Assembly: GCA_029263175.1 (NCBI GenBank)
Contig: JAJCXZ010000068.1
Location: 1-49,214 of the forward strand
Source of the DNA: Acidimicrobiales bacterium
Lineage (GTDB): Bacteria > Actinomycetota > Acidimicrobiia > Acidimicrobiales > Aldehydirespiratoraceae
Direction of reading: 5' to 3'
DNA length: 49,214 nt
Shown: piece after piece, positions 1-8,401 of the stretch
Numbering within the stretch: the stretch's first letter is position 1
How the letters are laid out: the number at the start of each line of letters is the position of its first letter
Made by a program: the position numbers and the translations under genes
Notes under the pieces: generated by a model
What the model was told of the DNA's origin: nothing
Database searches by the model: none
Seen by the model: the letters and a program-made list of their open reading frames with translations, nothing else

Positions 1-2
1 AC

Positions 3-296
3 AAGATGCATGATGATGGGCGTGTGGTGTTTGACCGTTTCGATTATCACCGGCGCGCAGTGGAAAGCGAGAGCGAAGCCTTCTTCCTGCGCATTCAGAA
101 ACCGGGCGACTATCGCTATGAGGGCGCCGATCTCGGCATTCTGGTTACCCGCGGGCGGTCGATGACGAGCAATTTCGTGCTCAATGAGCGTGCCAAGAAA
201 TGGATTCACGGGATCAAGAACGCCTTCGTTGCGACACCGCTGCCAGCTGCGGATGTCGGGCCAGTGTTCTCTGAACCGGCCTTCAAAATCCTGTAA
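3..296 (+). CDS. Unrecognised protein, C-terminal part, open at left edge
   Basis: The reading frame is open to the window edge and ends with TAA at 294-296; about 97 residues are visible. An internal ATG at 6 exists, but with no upstream sequence I cannot tell whether it is the start. The visible part is mixed alpha/beta in character, rich in charged residues, and ends in VFSEPAFKIL. I do not recognise the family. The codon use (AAA, ATT, CAT, GAT, TTT all common) is clearly less GC-biased than pnp next door, which could mean a transferred gene or a sequence join. It converges on pnp. Confidence 0.5.
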   Translation, partial: KMHDDGRVVFDRFDYHRRAVESESEAFFLRIQKPGDYRYEGADLGILVTRGRSMTSNFVLNERAKKWIHGIKNAFVATPLPAADVGPVFSEPAFKIL

Positions 297-352
297 TTCC
301 GGAGTATTGACGTCAAATGCAACATCTTTGGCGTTCGATCGATGAACCTGAA

Positions 353-373
353 CCCGGCCCGAAATGGGCCGGG
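353..373 (-). terminator. Hairpin downstream of pnp
   Basis: A perfect 8-bp GC stem (CCCGGCCC / GGGCCGGG, 5-nt loop) lies 18 bases past the pnp stop codon. On the minus strand it is followed only by a mixed TTCAGGTTCATC stretch, so it is a weak intrinsic terminator or an RNA 3'-end stabiliser. It also separates the convergent gene at the left edge. Confidence 0.5.
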
Positions 374-390
374 CGACTCCCACCGACTAC

Positions 391-2820
391 CTATCGACGT
401 CCGCGGCCACCGCCGCGACCACCACGACCACGGCCACCACCGCCGCCGGCGCTGCTGCGGCGGGGAGCGTCGGGTCCGAGATCGCCGAACTCACCTTCGA
501 GTTCGCTGTCAAAGGCCGACTCGAAGGAGACGGATTCACGATCGCCGGCGGGCTCGGCCGGAGCCGAGTCAGCACTGTCGCTGCGGCCCGAATCGCTGCG
601 GCCGCCGCGATCGGAGCCACCGCTACCAGCGTCGCCGCCAGTGGCTTCGGGCCCGTCGCCGACGGGCTTCAGCGAGATCTTTCCGTTGGGATCGACGTCC
701 TCGACGACAACCTCGACCTCTTGGCCGAGCTCGAGCACATCTTCGACACGATCGATGCGCTTGCTGCCACCGATCTTCGAGATGTGGAGCAGACCGTCAC
801 GACCGGGGAGGATGTTGACGAACGCACCGAACTTGGTGATGTTCACAACACGACCCTGATAGGTGGCACCAACGTCCGCCGTCGGCGGATCGAGGATCAG
901 ACCGATCTGACGCTCGGCCTCGAGCACAACACCCTTGTCGGGGGATGCAATCGAGACGATGCCGACCATGCCGTCGTCGTCAACAGAGATGACGGCGCCG
1001 GTCTCGGCCTGGATCGAGTTGATGACCTTGCCCTTGGGACCGATGACCTCGCCGATCTTGTCGATCGGGATCTCGAAGCTGATGATCTTCGGCGCCGTGT
1101 CACGAACCTCATCGCGAGGCTCCGCAATGGCGCCGAGCATCACGTCGAGGATGTCGAGGCGAGCTTCCCTGGCCTGAGCAAGAGCGTCCGAGAGCACACT
1201 GGCCGGGATGCCGGAGATCTTCGTGTCGAGCTGCAGCGCCGTGACGAAGTCGGTGGTGCCGGCGACCTTGAAGTCCATGTCGCCGAATGCATCCTCGGCA
1301 CCGAGGATGTCGGTGAGGGTGACGTATTTGCCTTCGGCATGGACGAGGCCCATCGCGATACCGGCGACGGGCGCCTTGATCGGCACGCCGGCGTCCATCA
1401 GCGACAGAGTCGAGCCACAGACCGAACCCATCGAGGACGAACCGTTGGAGGCCATGACCTCAGAGACGGTGCGGACGGTGTAGGGCCATTCGTCGAATGA
1501 CGGGATGACCGGGAAAACGGCGCGCTCAGCGAGGGCACCGTGACCGATCTCGCGACGCTTCGGTCCGCGCATGAAGCCGGTCTCGCCCGTGGAGAAGGGC
1601 GGGAAGTTGTAGTGGTGGAAGTAACGCTTCTTGTCGATGGGCGAGAGGTCGTCGATCATCATGTCGCTGCGGCCGAGACCGAGCGTCGTGAAGTTCAGGA
1701 CCTGGGTCTCGCCACGCTGGAAGAGGCCGGAACCGTGAGCGGTCGGGATGACCCCGACTTCGCTGGACACGTGACGCAGCTCGTTGGTCTTACGACCATC
1801 GATGCGGATGCCCTCTTCCACGATGCGCTTGCGCACGACGGCCTTGGTGATCGAACGGATCGCGTTCTTGATCTGCTTGACCGCGTCCTCGGTGTCAGCG
1901 AACTGACCTTCGAGTTCGACGACGACGGCAGCGCTCAGCTCACCCTCGGCATCCTGACGAGCAGTCTTGTCCGCGATCTTCTGGGTCTCGGCGATGCGAT
2001 CGGAGGCTGCCGTCTGCACCGCAGCGAGGATCTCGTCGGTGTAGTCGGTGACGGTCGGGGGATCCATCTTGGTGATGGGGCCCGCCGCATCGATCGCCTG
2101 CTGCTGCAGCTCGATCATTTCGCGGATCCAGGTCTTGCAGGCTTCGAGGCCACCGGCCAGGACGTCTTCGTCGACCTTTGGGGTGCCGTTCTCGTAGAGA
2201 TTCCACGAGTTACCGGTACCACCGGCCTCGACCATCATCACGGCGACGTCGCCGTCGGCAAGGCGGCCGGCAACGACCATGTCGAAAGCCGACTCCTCGG
2301 ACTCTTCATAGGTCGGGAAAGGAATCCACTCGCCTTCAGGCGACCAGCTCATACGAACCGCGCCGAGGGGACCGTCGAACGGCACCGGCGAGAGGCACAG
2401 GGCGAGCGACGCGGCATTGAGCGCCAACACGTCGTAGGGGTTCTTCTGATCGGCGCCCAGAACAGTGCCCACGACGTGGACCTCGTTGCGATACCCGTCG
2501 GGGAACGCCGGACGCAGCGGACGATCGATGAGGCGACAGGTCAAGATGGCCTGTTCACCCGCCCGGGCCTCACGACGGAAGAACGAGCCGGGGATCTTGC
2601 CCGCGGCATACATGCGCTCTTCGATGTCGACGGTCAGAGGGAAGAAGTCGGCGCCGGGACGGGCCGACTTCGCACCAGTTGCGGTGACGAGCACGACGGT
2701 ATTGCCGATGCTCGCAGTTACGGAGCCACCGGCGAGAGGGGCGAACTTGCCGATCTCGAAGGTGGCGTCTTTGCCTTCACCACGCGTGAAAGCGCCGGTG
2801 TAGGTTTGGGTTTCAGTCAT
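391..2820 (-). CDS. pnp: Polyribonucleotide nucleotidyltransferase (PNPase)
   Basis: PNPase degrades RNA 3'-to-5' using phosphate and can add nucleotides in reverse; it is cytoplasmic. The 809-residue chain has the expected order: two RNase PH-like domains (about 10-240 and 320-550), a KH domain with IGPKGK near 593, and an S1 domain near 650-720. The second PH domain carries the catalytic GDMDFK and TALQLDTKI motifs. After S1 there is an 85-residue tail that is first Ser/Asp/Gly rich, then acidic, then ends in a Gly-Arg run (RGRGGRGGGRGRR), longer than in many PNPases and probably RNA-binding. The start has AGGAG about 10 bases upstream. The gene lies just downstream of rpsO, the usual order, and its leader is highly structured (see 2858-2987). 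Confidence 0.98.
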   Translation of the reverse strand: MTETQTYTGAFTRGEGKDATFEIGKFAPLAGGSVTASIGNTVVLVTATGAKSARPGADFFPLTVDIEERMYAAGKIPGSFFRREARAGEQAILTCRLIDRPLRPAFPDGYRNEVHVVGTVLGADQKNPYDVLALNAASLALCLSPVPFDGPLGAVRMSWSPEGEWIPFPTYEESEESAFDMVVAGRLADGDVAVMMVEAGGTGNSWNLYENGTPKVDEDVLAGGLEACKTWIREMIELQQQAIDAAGPITKMDPPTVTDYTDEILAAVQTAASDRIAETQKIADKTARQDAEGELSAAVVVELEGQFADTEDAVKQIKNAIRSITKAVVRKRIVEEGIRIDGRKTNELRHVSSEVGVIPTAHGSGLFQRGETQVLNFTTLGLGRSDMMIDDLSPIDKKRYFHHYNFPPFSTGETGFMRGPKRREIGHGALAERAVFPVIPSFDEWPYTVRTVSEVMASNGSSSMGSVCGSTLSLMDAGVPIKAPVAGIAMGLVHAEGKYVTLTDILGAEDAFGDMDFKVAGTTDFVTALQLDTKISGIPASVLSDALAQAREARLDILDVMLGAIAEPRDEVRDTAPKIISFEIPIDKIGEVIGPKGKVINSIQAETGAVISVDDDGMVGIVSIASPDKGVVLEAERQIGLILDPPTADVGATYQGRVVNITKFGAFVNILPGRDGLLHISKIGGSKRIDRVEDVLELGQEVEVVVEDVDPNGKISLKPVGDGPEATGGDAGSGGSDRGGRSDSGRSDSADSAPAEPAGDRESVSFESAFDSELEGEFGDLGPDAPRRSSAGGGGGRGRGGRGGGRGRR

Positions 2821-2857
2821 TTGCTACTTACTCCTGAGGACCCGACTGCCAGTACCC

Positions 2858-2987
2858 AGTCGAATGGGACGGAGCGGCAGCTCCGGCCCATTCGACTAAC
2901 ACCAACATGTCGGGAATCTCGTTATTGCTGGACGTTCCAGCACTGGGATTCGTCGGGTTTCCTCACAGGCGAATCCTGGGAGGAAAC
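2858..2987 (-). promoter_or_regulatory. Structured pnp 5' leader: three stem-loops
   Basis: Between rpsO and pnp the RNA can form three hairpins: 2957-2987 (8 bp plus 4 bp around one mismatch), 2926-2942 (7 bp, 3-nt loop) and 2858-2897 (11 bp plus an inner 5 bp around a small bulge). In E. coli and Streptomyces the rpsO-pnp intergenic hairpin is cut by RNase III, which lets PNPase control its own mRNA. The long 2858-2897 stem, about 37 bases before the ATG, is the best candidate for such a site here; that role is inference. Confidence 0.65.
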
Positions 2988-2992
2988 CGAAA

Positions 2993-3016
2993 AGGGCGGC
3001 CCGAAAGGACCGCCCT
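2993..3016 (-). terminator. Intrinsic terminator after rpsO
   Basis: A 10-bp stem (AGGGCGGTCC / GGGCCGCCCT, loop TTTC, one G-U pair) starts 9 bases after the rpsO stop and is followed by a short U run. It should end most rpsO transcripts, with read-through or a separate promoter feeding pnp. Confidence 0.8.
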
Positions 3017-3025
3017 CATAGTATT

Positions 3026-3307
3026 TCAGCGACGCAGACCGAGGTGTGCGATCACTGCACGGTATCGCTCGACGTCGTTGTCCTTGACATAGTCAAGAAG
3101 ACGACGGCGGTGACCCACCAGCATCAAGAGGCCTCGCCGACTGTGATGATCCTTTTTGTGGAGCTTCAGGTGGTCGGTGAGGTGATTGATGCGCTCGGAG
3201 AGCAATGCGACCTGGATCTCGGGGGACCCGGTGTCGTTCTCCTTGAGATCGAATGCCTTCGCCATTTCGGCGATGGTTTCGGCCTTGGGGCGCAGATTGA
3301 CGGCCAT
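3026..3307 (-). CDS. rpsO: Small ribosomal subunit protein uS15
   Basis: S15 binds 16S rRNA early in assembly of the small subunit platform. The 93-residue length and the whole sequence are typical, including [15 protein letters not shown], the [12 protein letters not shown] loop that contacts rRNA, and [17 protein letters not shown] lies about 12 bases before the ATG. A strong terminator follows, then pnp. In other bacteria S15 represses its own translation through leader RNA; the short upstream gap (3308-3433) could hold promoter and leader, but I see no defined structure there. Confidence 0.98.
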   Translation of the reverse strand: MAVNLRPKAETIAEMAKAFDLKENDTGSPEIQVALLSERINHLTDHLKLHKKDHHSRRGLLMLVGHRRRLLDYVKDNDVERYRAVIAHLGLRR

Positions 3308-3433
3308 GTAGATTGATATTCCTTGGGATTGATTCCCGGCCGCATCGCTCGCAATGCGTAGCGCGCAGCGGTGCCCGTCTTTCGGGACCCCCCAATGGTA
3401 CCTGCGGTCGGCGGAGAACGGAACCGCCGCAGC

Positions 3434-4072
3434 TCACACCGCGAGCCACAGAACCAGACTCACCTGGGCGCCGTGGTAGAGAACGTGCACCAGAACTCGC
3501 CCGCCCGGGGCGGGTCCCACGAACCGATTCCAGGCGAGCAGCGCATCGGAGGCAACAAAGAGAACAGCCCCGATTGCGGCAACGATCACCGCCGTGCCGA
3601 ACGCGACGATCGCCATGAGGCAGATGACGCCGACATAGGCGCCGACGGCGCGGGTGACGAGTGGGCCCCTCGGGCGAACCGCCGCCATCAGTTCCGGCAC
3701 GACACCAAACGCAACACCGATCACGATCGCGACCCCGGCGAGTGCCGGTTCAATCTGAAAGTCGCGCATGAATGCGGCGATGTAGAGGAGGTGAGCCACA
3801 AGGAACGCAAAGAGGCCAACCTCGAACCTGGCATCGGGAGTCATCAGCACGACATCGCCGACGAGCGAAGCGCCCAGTGCCGCGATCACGATGCCGCGTA
3901 CGACGTTGTCGTCGGTCTCGAGGGCCAGAGCCACCCCGATGAGCGCGATGACAACAAGCGGCTTGGCCAGGAACTCGACGCCGAGTCGGTCGCGAAGTAC
4001 GGCCCACCAGTCGACCATGGCGGCACCGGCCGCAATGGCGAGCAGAACTGCGGCTGCGGTTGTCATGGTCAA
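3434..4072 (-). CDS. YhhN/TMEM86-family membrane protein (lysoplasmalogenase-like)
   Basis: A 212-residue protein made almost wholly of about 7-8 hydrophobic helices. It matches the YhhN/TMEM86 family through KPLVV in the second helix, a conserved Gly-Asp in LVGDVVLM, FVASDALLAWNRF and the late YHGAQ motif. Characterised members (TMEM86B and Legionella LLPs) hydrolyse the vinyl ether bond of lysoplasmalogens; whether this bacterium has plasmalogens is unknown, so the substrate is open. Two start methionines (M1 and M3) are close together. It lies 12 bases downstream of the ferredoxin reductase gene and could be co-transcribed with it, though no functional link is evident. Confidence 0.85.
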   Translation of the reverse strand: MTMTTAAAVLLAIAAGAAMVDWWAVLRDRLGVEFLAKPLVVIALIGVALALETDDNVVRGIVIAALGASLVGDVVLMTPDARFEVGLFAFLVAHLLYIAAFMRDFQIEPALAGVAIVIGVAFGVVPELMAAVRPRGPLVTRAVGAYVGVICLMAIVAFGTAVIVAAIGAVLFVASDALLAWNRFVGPAPGGRVLVHVLYHGAQVSLVLWLAV

Positions 4073-4084
4073 TGACCGCGGGGG

Positions 4085-5344
4085 TCAGATCTCCGCAGAA
4101 ACTGCGTCGGCGAAGGAGACTCCGTCCTGGATCATCATCTTGTACTGCATGACGTGACGAGGTCGGTTGAATCCGAGTACTCCCACGAGCCTGCCTTCGC
4201 GGCCATACAGGGCGGCGAAGCGATGCTCCTCGAGCGAACCCTCGACGATCTCCAGGTCATCGTCGGCTCGCACTCGACCGGCCAGCTGGATCTTGCGGTC
4301 ATACTGATCTGACCAGAACCACGGCACCGGTGTGAACGGCTGGGCGGCCGAATCGTCGACCAACAACCGCTTGGCTGCGTGAACTCCTTGTTCGATGGCG
4401 TTGTCCCAATGCTCGACTCGCATCACCTCGTCGAAACGATGGTTGGGCCAGCGGGCGACATCGCCCGCGGCGGTGACGCCAGGAGCGGCCAGCATGGTTG
4501 CGTCACAGACGATGCCGTTGTCGATCTCGAGGCCCGAGCCGTCAAGCCACTCGGTATTCGGGATGACACCGATCCCGATGACAACGACATCTGCTTCGAT
4601 GAGTGATCCATCGGACAGCGTGACGCTCTCGACACGGTCACCGCCGTTGACCGAGTCCACGCCCACGCCGGTTCGAAGATCGACGCCGTGCTCGCGGTGG
4701 ACGTCGGCCATCACCGAACCCATCTGCTCGCCGAGCACACGGCCGAGTGGAGTAGGGAGCGCTTCGACCATGGTGACCGGGATTTCTCGCCCCCGGGCGG
4801 TGGCAGCCACCTCGGCACCAATGAAGCCGGCGCCGACGACAACGACTCGCTTCGGGCCACGATCGAAGTCGGCTCGCAGTGCGAGCGCATCATCGAGCCC
4901 GCGCAGGATGTGAACGCCCGACATGCCATCGGTGCCAGGGAGAGAGCGACACCGAGCACCGGTGGCGATGAGCAGGCCGTCGACGTTCTCGGTGCGCTCA
5001 CCGTCGGGGCCGCTGGTCGTCAACGAGCGCGACGCGAGGTCGAACGCGGTGGCTCGGGTCGAGAGCCGTAGATCAAGCTCGATCTCGTCGAACTTCTCAG
5101 GCTTCGTCAGCCCGATTCGGTCCGGCTCCCAGGCTCCCGAAAGAACCTGCTTCGAGAGCGGCGGACGGTCATAGGGGCGATGAGGCTCGTCCCCGATGAG
5201 CGCGATGGTGCCGGAGAATCCTTCGCGGCGAAGCGCTTCCGCAGCCCGGATACCGGCGAGCGACGCGCCGACAATATGAACGGAGTCCCGAGACAGGATC
5301 AGCCCTCGATGGAGATGGCCTGCTTCGGGCAGCGCTGGACGCAC
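4085..5344 (-). CDS. FAD/NAD(P)-dependent ferredoxin reductase
   Basis: This protein would pass electrons from NAD(P)H to the adjacent ferredoxin. It has an N-terminal FAD-binding GASLAG motif, a PYDRPPLSKQ segment typical of rubredoxin/rhodocoxin/putidaredoxin reductases, a second dinucleotide fold VVVGAGFIGAEVAA near 165-180, and the C-terminal reductase domain (FWSDQYDRKIQLAG). The first ATG (5344) would overlap the ferredoxin gene by 46 bases and add an unusual 16-18 residue lead. The family normally starts just before the FAD motif; the only codons there are CTG at 5302 (CTGA overlap with the ferredoxin stop) and CTG at 5296, which has GAGGG at good spacing. No P450 partner is in the window. 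Confidence 0.93.
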   Translation of the reverse strand: MRPALPEAGHLHRGLILSRDSVHIVGASLAGIRAAEALRREGFSGTIALIGDEPHRPYDRPPLSKQVLSGAWEPDRIGLTKPEKFDEIELDLRLSTRATAFDLASRSLTTSGPDGERTENVDGLLIATGARCRSLPGTDGMSGVHILRGLDDALALRADFDRGPKRVVVVGAGFIGAEVAATARGREIPVTMVEALPTPLGRVLGEQMGSVMADVHREHGVDLRTGVGVDSVNGGDRVESVTLSDGSLIEADVVVIGIGVIPNTEWLDGSGLEIDNGIVCDATMLAAPGVTAAGDVARWPNHRFDEVMRVEHWDNAIEQGVHAAKRLLVDDSAAQPFTPVPWFWSDQYDRKIQLAGRVRADDDLEIVEGSLEEHRFAALYGREGRLVGVLGFNRPRHVMQYKMMIQDGVSFADAVSAEI

Positions 5345-5499
5345 TCCTCCACGCGGGCACGCGAATCCTCTCCGGGCTCCTCGTTCAGGACGTACAGGAA
5401 GTCGTCGTCGCGGACCTCGAAGAGGTCGGGGGCAATCTGCATGCAGATTGCGTTGGATTCGCAGAGATCAAAGTCGACCACGATCTTCACAGTCGTCAC
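5299..5499 (-). CDS. Single-cluster ferredoxin, [3Fe-4S] type
   Basis: A 66-residue soluble electron carrier. Cys13, Cys19 and Cys57 (followed by Pro) fit the C-x5-C ... CP pattern of actinobacterial [3Fe-4S] ferredoxins in which the middle cysteine of a 4Fe-4S motif is missing; Cys53 is an extra. Such ferredoxins usually serve cytochrome P450s or Rieske oxygenases together with a flavin reductase, and here the reductase gene follows with overlapping ends. The partner oxygenase is not in the window. The divergent gap to the next gene (5500-5593) should hold both promoters. Confidence 0.93.
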   Translation of the reverse strand: MTTVKIVVDFDLCESNAICMQIAPDLFEVRDDDFLYVLNEEPGEDSRARVEECVQRCPKQAISIEG

Positions 5500-5593
5500 C
5501 TTTCGTACCGGTTATGGACGGCCCACATCATGCCGCGTCGAGCCACCACGGCGCTACACCGGCTCCTGACGGTGCCGAAACATCGCTACTGTC

Positions 5594-6766
5594 GTGCCGA
5601 TGCGGCGCCTCCTCCTTGTCACTACCACGCTCCTCCTCGCCCTCCTCGCCGCGGGATGCAGCGGTGGTGAAACAGCCGCCGAGGAGGCCGTCGCGGATGA
5701 GAGGGTCGCCGATGAGGAGTCGGTCCAAGCTGGCGATGACGGCGGCGCCTGGGATGCAGTTGCGCAGGTCGTGTCGGAATTTGTCCTCGCCGAGGGTCTG
5801 AACGGAGCCGGTCTCGCCGTTGTTCACCGAGACCATGGCGTGATCTACGAGGAGTACTGGCAGGACCACGGACCCGATCGGGTGTCGCTCATCGCCTCTT
5901 CGTCGAAAATGATCTCGGCCGGCGTTCTGCTTCGACTCCACGAGGACGGTGCGCTCGACCTCGATGCGCCAGTCAGCGACGTCGTCGACTGGGGATCCGG
6001 AAACCCGGATGTCACCCCGGCCCAGCTCATCTCCAACAGCTCCGGTCTCGTCGGCCTCTTGCCGAACCCATCGTTTGCGCCGTACGTCTGCCAATGGACG
6101 GTGGCGACGACTTTGCAGGAATGTGGCGACACGATCTTCACGACATCCGCTGACGATGACCATGTACTCGACCCTGACACCACATTCCGGTACGGCGGGG
6201 CACAGTGGCAGGTGGCGGGTGCTCTCGCCGAAGCTGCCTCGGGCAAGTCATGGGCCGAATTGCTCGACGAGATCTACGTTCAACCGTGCGGTCTCGAGAT
6301 GCTCGGGTTTGCCAACCTCGGTCAGTTCAGTGGCGGGTTCAGCTATCCAGCCGGATTCGACGGCAACGTGGACGTCATCATCGAAACGGCGAATCCGAAC
6401 ATCGAGGGCGGTGCCTTCGTCACGGTTCCCGACTACGCCGCGCTCTTGTTGATGCACCTACGCGACGGCGCATGCGGAGACACTCAGGTTCTCACGCCCG
6501 AGTCTCTCGATCGTGCCCATGGGGACCGAATCGGCCCGGCCTACGACGGTGACGCATCCGGCTCGGCGTGGGGCTACGGCATGGGCTGGTGGGTCGACCG
6601 CGAATCCGGCCGTATCACCGACGGCGGCGCGTTCGGCTCGCAGGTATGGCTCGATCTCGACGATGGCTACGGCGTGTACCTGCTGATCGAGGCGACATCC
6701 GAGCAAGGCCAGTCACTCAGTGCCCAGCTCTACGACCTCATCGAAGAGGCCGTTTTGAGCCACTAG
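5594..6766 (+). CDS. Lipoprotein of the beta-lactamase / class C serine hydrolase family
   Basis: A probable lipoprotein: a hydrophobic signal ends in the lipobox LAAGC (Cys22), then an acidic linker. The body has the serine hydrolase fold of class C beta-lactamases and esterases, with Ser102-x-x-Lys105 in IASSSKM and Tyr200 in RYGGAQW at the place of the Tyr-x-Asn motif (here Tyr-Gly-Gly). DGGAFGSQVW near the end replaces the usual Lys/His-x-Gly. The missing Asn argues for an esterase or peptidase rather than antibiotic resistance. The start is GTG at 5594 or ATG at 5600. The stop codon lies inside a repeat-like sequence that continues into the 6788-6820 palindrome. Confidence 0.85.
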   Translation: MPMRRLLLVTTTLLLALLAAGCSGGETAAEEAVADERVADEESVQAGDDGGAWDAVAQVVSEFVLAEGLNGAGLAVVHRDHGVIYEEYWQDHGPDRVSLIASSSKMISAGVLLRLHEDGALDLDAPVSDVVDWGSGNPDVTPAQLISNSSGLVGLLPNPSFAPYVCQWTVATTLQECGDTIFTTSADDDHVLDPDTTFRYGGAQWQVAGALAEAASGKSWAELLDEIYVQPCGLEMLGFANLGQFSGGFSYPAGFDGNVDVIIETANPNIEGGAFVTVPDYAALLLMHLRDGACGDTQVLTPESLDRAHGDRIGPAYDGDASGSAWGYGMGWWVDRESGRITDGGAFGSQVWLDLDDGYGVYLLIEATSEQGQSLSAQLYDLIEEAVLSH

Positions 6767-6787
6767 GTCACCCGGCGACCTGTCCCC

Positions 6788-6820
6788 AGTTGAAACGGGG
6801 GTCTGACCCCCGTTTCAACT
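6788..6820. repeat. REP-like palindrome, copy 1 (14-bp perfect stem)
   Basis: AGTTGAAACGGGGG and its perfect complement flank a TCTGA loop between two convergent genes. A further direct copy of GTTTCAACTCA runs into the stop codon of the next gene. The core GGGGTCTGACCCC recurs at 42558-42580 and, with a T, on the minus strand at 41975-42011. It can serve as a bidirectional terminator. Confidence 0.85.
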
Positions 6821-6833
6821 CACCTGTTTCAAC

Positions 6834-8387
6834 TCAGAGGCCGGGGCGGGCTTTGACGACGATGTCGAAGGTGTCGCGGATCTCGCGGTCGAGATCGGCG
6901 GGGACATGTTCGGGCCAGTGGTTCTCGAGCAGTTCGTTGGCGCGCTCGTGGGCGACCTGGAGTGCGTCCTTGCCACCCGCATCGAGCCAGTTGTCAGGGG
7001 TATCGCGGTCGCCGATGTCGGGGTAGATGTACTCCTTTTGCATCAGCTCCAGCGTCTGTTGCGACCCGAGGAAGTGGCCGGCGCCGTGAATGACCTCTTC
7101 GATCACGGCGACCGACAAACTCTCCTCATTGACCTCGATCCCTCGAACGGTGCGGTTGATCGCGCCGAGCATGTCGTTGTCGATCACCAACGCTTCGAGG
7201 GAGCAGCTGAGCAGCGAGCCGAGCATGCCGGCCGATTCGTAGACGAGGTTCGCGCCGGCGTGACCGGCGAGGGCCACGTTGAGCCCCTTCTCGTAGCCGG
7301 CCTGATTGTCGGGAACTTTCGAGTCGCTCATTCCGGCGGCAACACCCGAGGGCAAGCCGATCCAGTTCGCGAGTTGCGCCGCCGCAGCGTTCAGAACGCC
7401 CTCTTCGCCGGACCCGCCACTCATGGCACCGGTGCGAAGGTCAGAGACGAACGGCCATAGTCCCAGCACACACGGATGACCCGGCGACATGAGGTTGACC
7501 GTGGTCAGCGCCGACAAACACTCGGCGAGGGCCTGCGCGAGCGATCCGGCGAGGGCGGCCGGCGAGGTTGCCCCGGCCTGGCCGGCGGACAACAAGTTGA
7601 TCGGCATGCCGGTCTCGACCTGGGCGACCATGCACTTGATCGACTCCTCGGCGAACCGCAGCGGCGGTACGACGAACGTGTTGTTCGCGGCAATGAAGGG
7701 GCGCTTGCGGAACTCGCCCTCGCCCCCCATGGCCATGTCGAACATCTCGACCGTGTCGTAGACATGCTGCTTCTCGAACCACGACGTACCCGACGGCTTC
7801 GTCGTGCCGACCATGGTGGCGTACGCGGTGTTGAGGTCGAGTTCTCGCGAATCCTCGCGATCCCGAGCAACCACGGTGCGCACGAAAAAGTGGATGTTGT
7901 CGAGCTGATCGACGAGCCGCGCGCAGTCGTAGACATCGTTGCCGGTCGAGTGCCGGAATGTGTTGGTCTGATAGTCGTGCATCAGCACCGCGGCACCGGC
8001 CGTGCCGAAGTGCACACGATCGCCACCGACATTGATCGAATTGGAATCGTCCCAGCCGTGCCAGATCCAGTCCTTGGCCGCCATCTCGATCGCGCCTTCG
8101 ACGAGGGCCTTCGGGTAGTGCAGGCGCTCGTGTTCGTCCATCCAGCCGCCGGCGTTCGTGACCACCTCGATGAACTCGGGGATCGGAGAACCCATCCCGA
8201 GTCGTTCGAGCAGGTCGAGCGCGGCGTCGTAGACCTGCTGGAGGTCGGCCTCGCTCAGCGGCTTGTAGCAGCCGCCCGACAATCCGGGACGAACCGGTCG
8301 ATCGTCGATCTCGACGGGCGCCTGCCGCGCCGCGATGCGGCCCGATCGACCGCCAGTACGGCGGCGGCGTGGTTCTTCGTCGCTCAT
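6834..8387 (-). CDS. MttB-superfamily methyltransferase (non-pyrrolysine)
   Basis: Members of this superfamily move a methyl group from a quaternary or tertiary amine to a corrinoid protein or another carrier. The 517-residue chain starts with an Arg-rich stretch (RRRRTGGRSGRIAARQ) and contains typical family segments such as ALDLLERLGMG, GTTKPSGTSWF, SAGQAGATSPAAL and HFLGSQQTLELM. There is no in-frame amber codon, so it belongs with the non-Pyl group, whose tested members use glycine betaine, proline betaine or carnitine rather than trimethylamine. It starts 14 bases after a dimethylglycine dehydrogenase-like gene with GGGAG in front, so the two form an operon. No corrinoid protein or reactivase is visible. 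The exact substrate is unknown. Confidence 0.92.
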   Translation of the reverse strand: MSDEEPRRRRTGGRSGRIAARQAPVEIDDRPVRPGLSGGCYKPLSEADLQQVYDAALDLLERLGMGSPIPEFIEVVTNAGGWMDEHERLHYPKALVEGAIEMAAKDWIWHGWDDSNSINVGGDRVHFGTAGAAVLMHDYQTNTFRHSTGNDVYDCARLVDQLDNIHFFVRTVVARDREDSRELDLNTAYATMVGTTKPSGTSWFEKQHVYDTVEMFDMAMGGEGEFRKRPFIAANNTFVVPPLRFAEESIKCMVAQVETGMPINLLSAGQAGATSPAALAGSLAQALAECLSALTTVNLMSPGHPCVLGLWPFVSDLRTGAMSGGSGEEGVLNAAAAQLANWIGLPSGVAAGMSDSKVPDNQAGYEKGLNVALAGHAGANLVYESAGMLGSLLSCSLEALVIDNDMLGAINRTVRGIEVNEESLSVAVIEEVIHGAGHFLGSQQTLELMQKEYIYPDIGDRDTPDNWLDAGGKDALQVAHERANELLENHWPEHVPADLDREIRDTFDIVVKARPGL

Positions 8388-8401
8388 CTCAGCTCCCTGA
8401 C

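Noticed and set aside
1540-3021. Long open frame (493 codons) antisense to pnp
   Set aside because: It is a shadow of GC-rich codons of a certain gene, lacks any family pattern and runs through the pnp leader hairpins and rpsO terminator.
5594-6766. Antibiotic-resistance beta-lactamase
   Set aside because: The fold is right, but the Tyr-x-Asn and Lys/His-x-Gly motifs are altered and the protein is a lipoprotein; an esterase or peptidase role is more likely.
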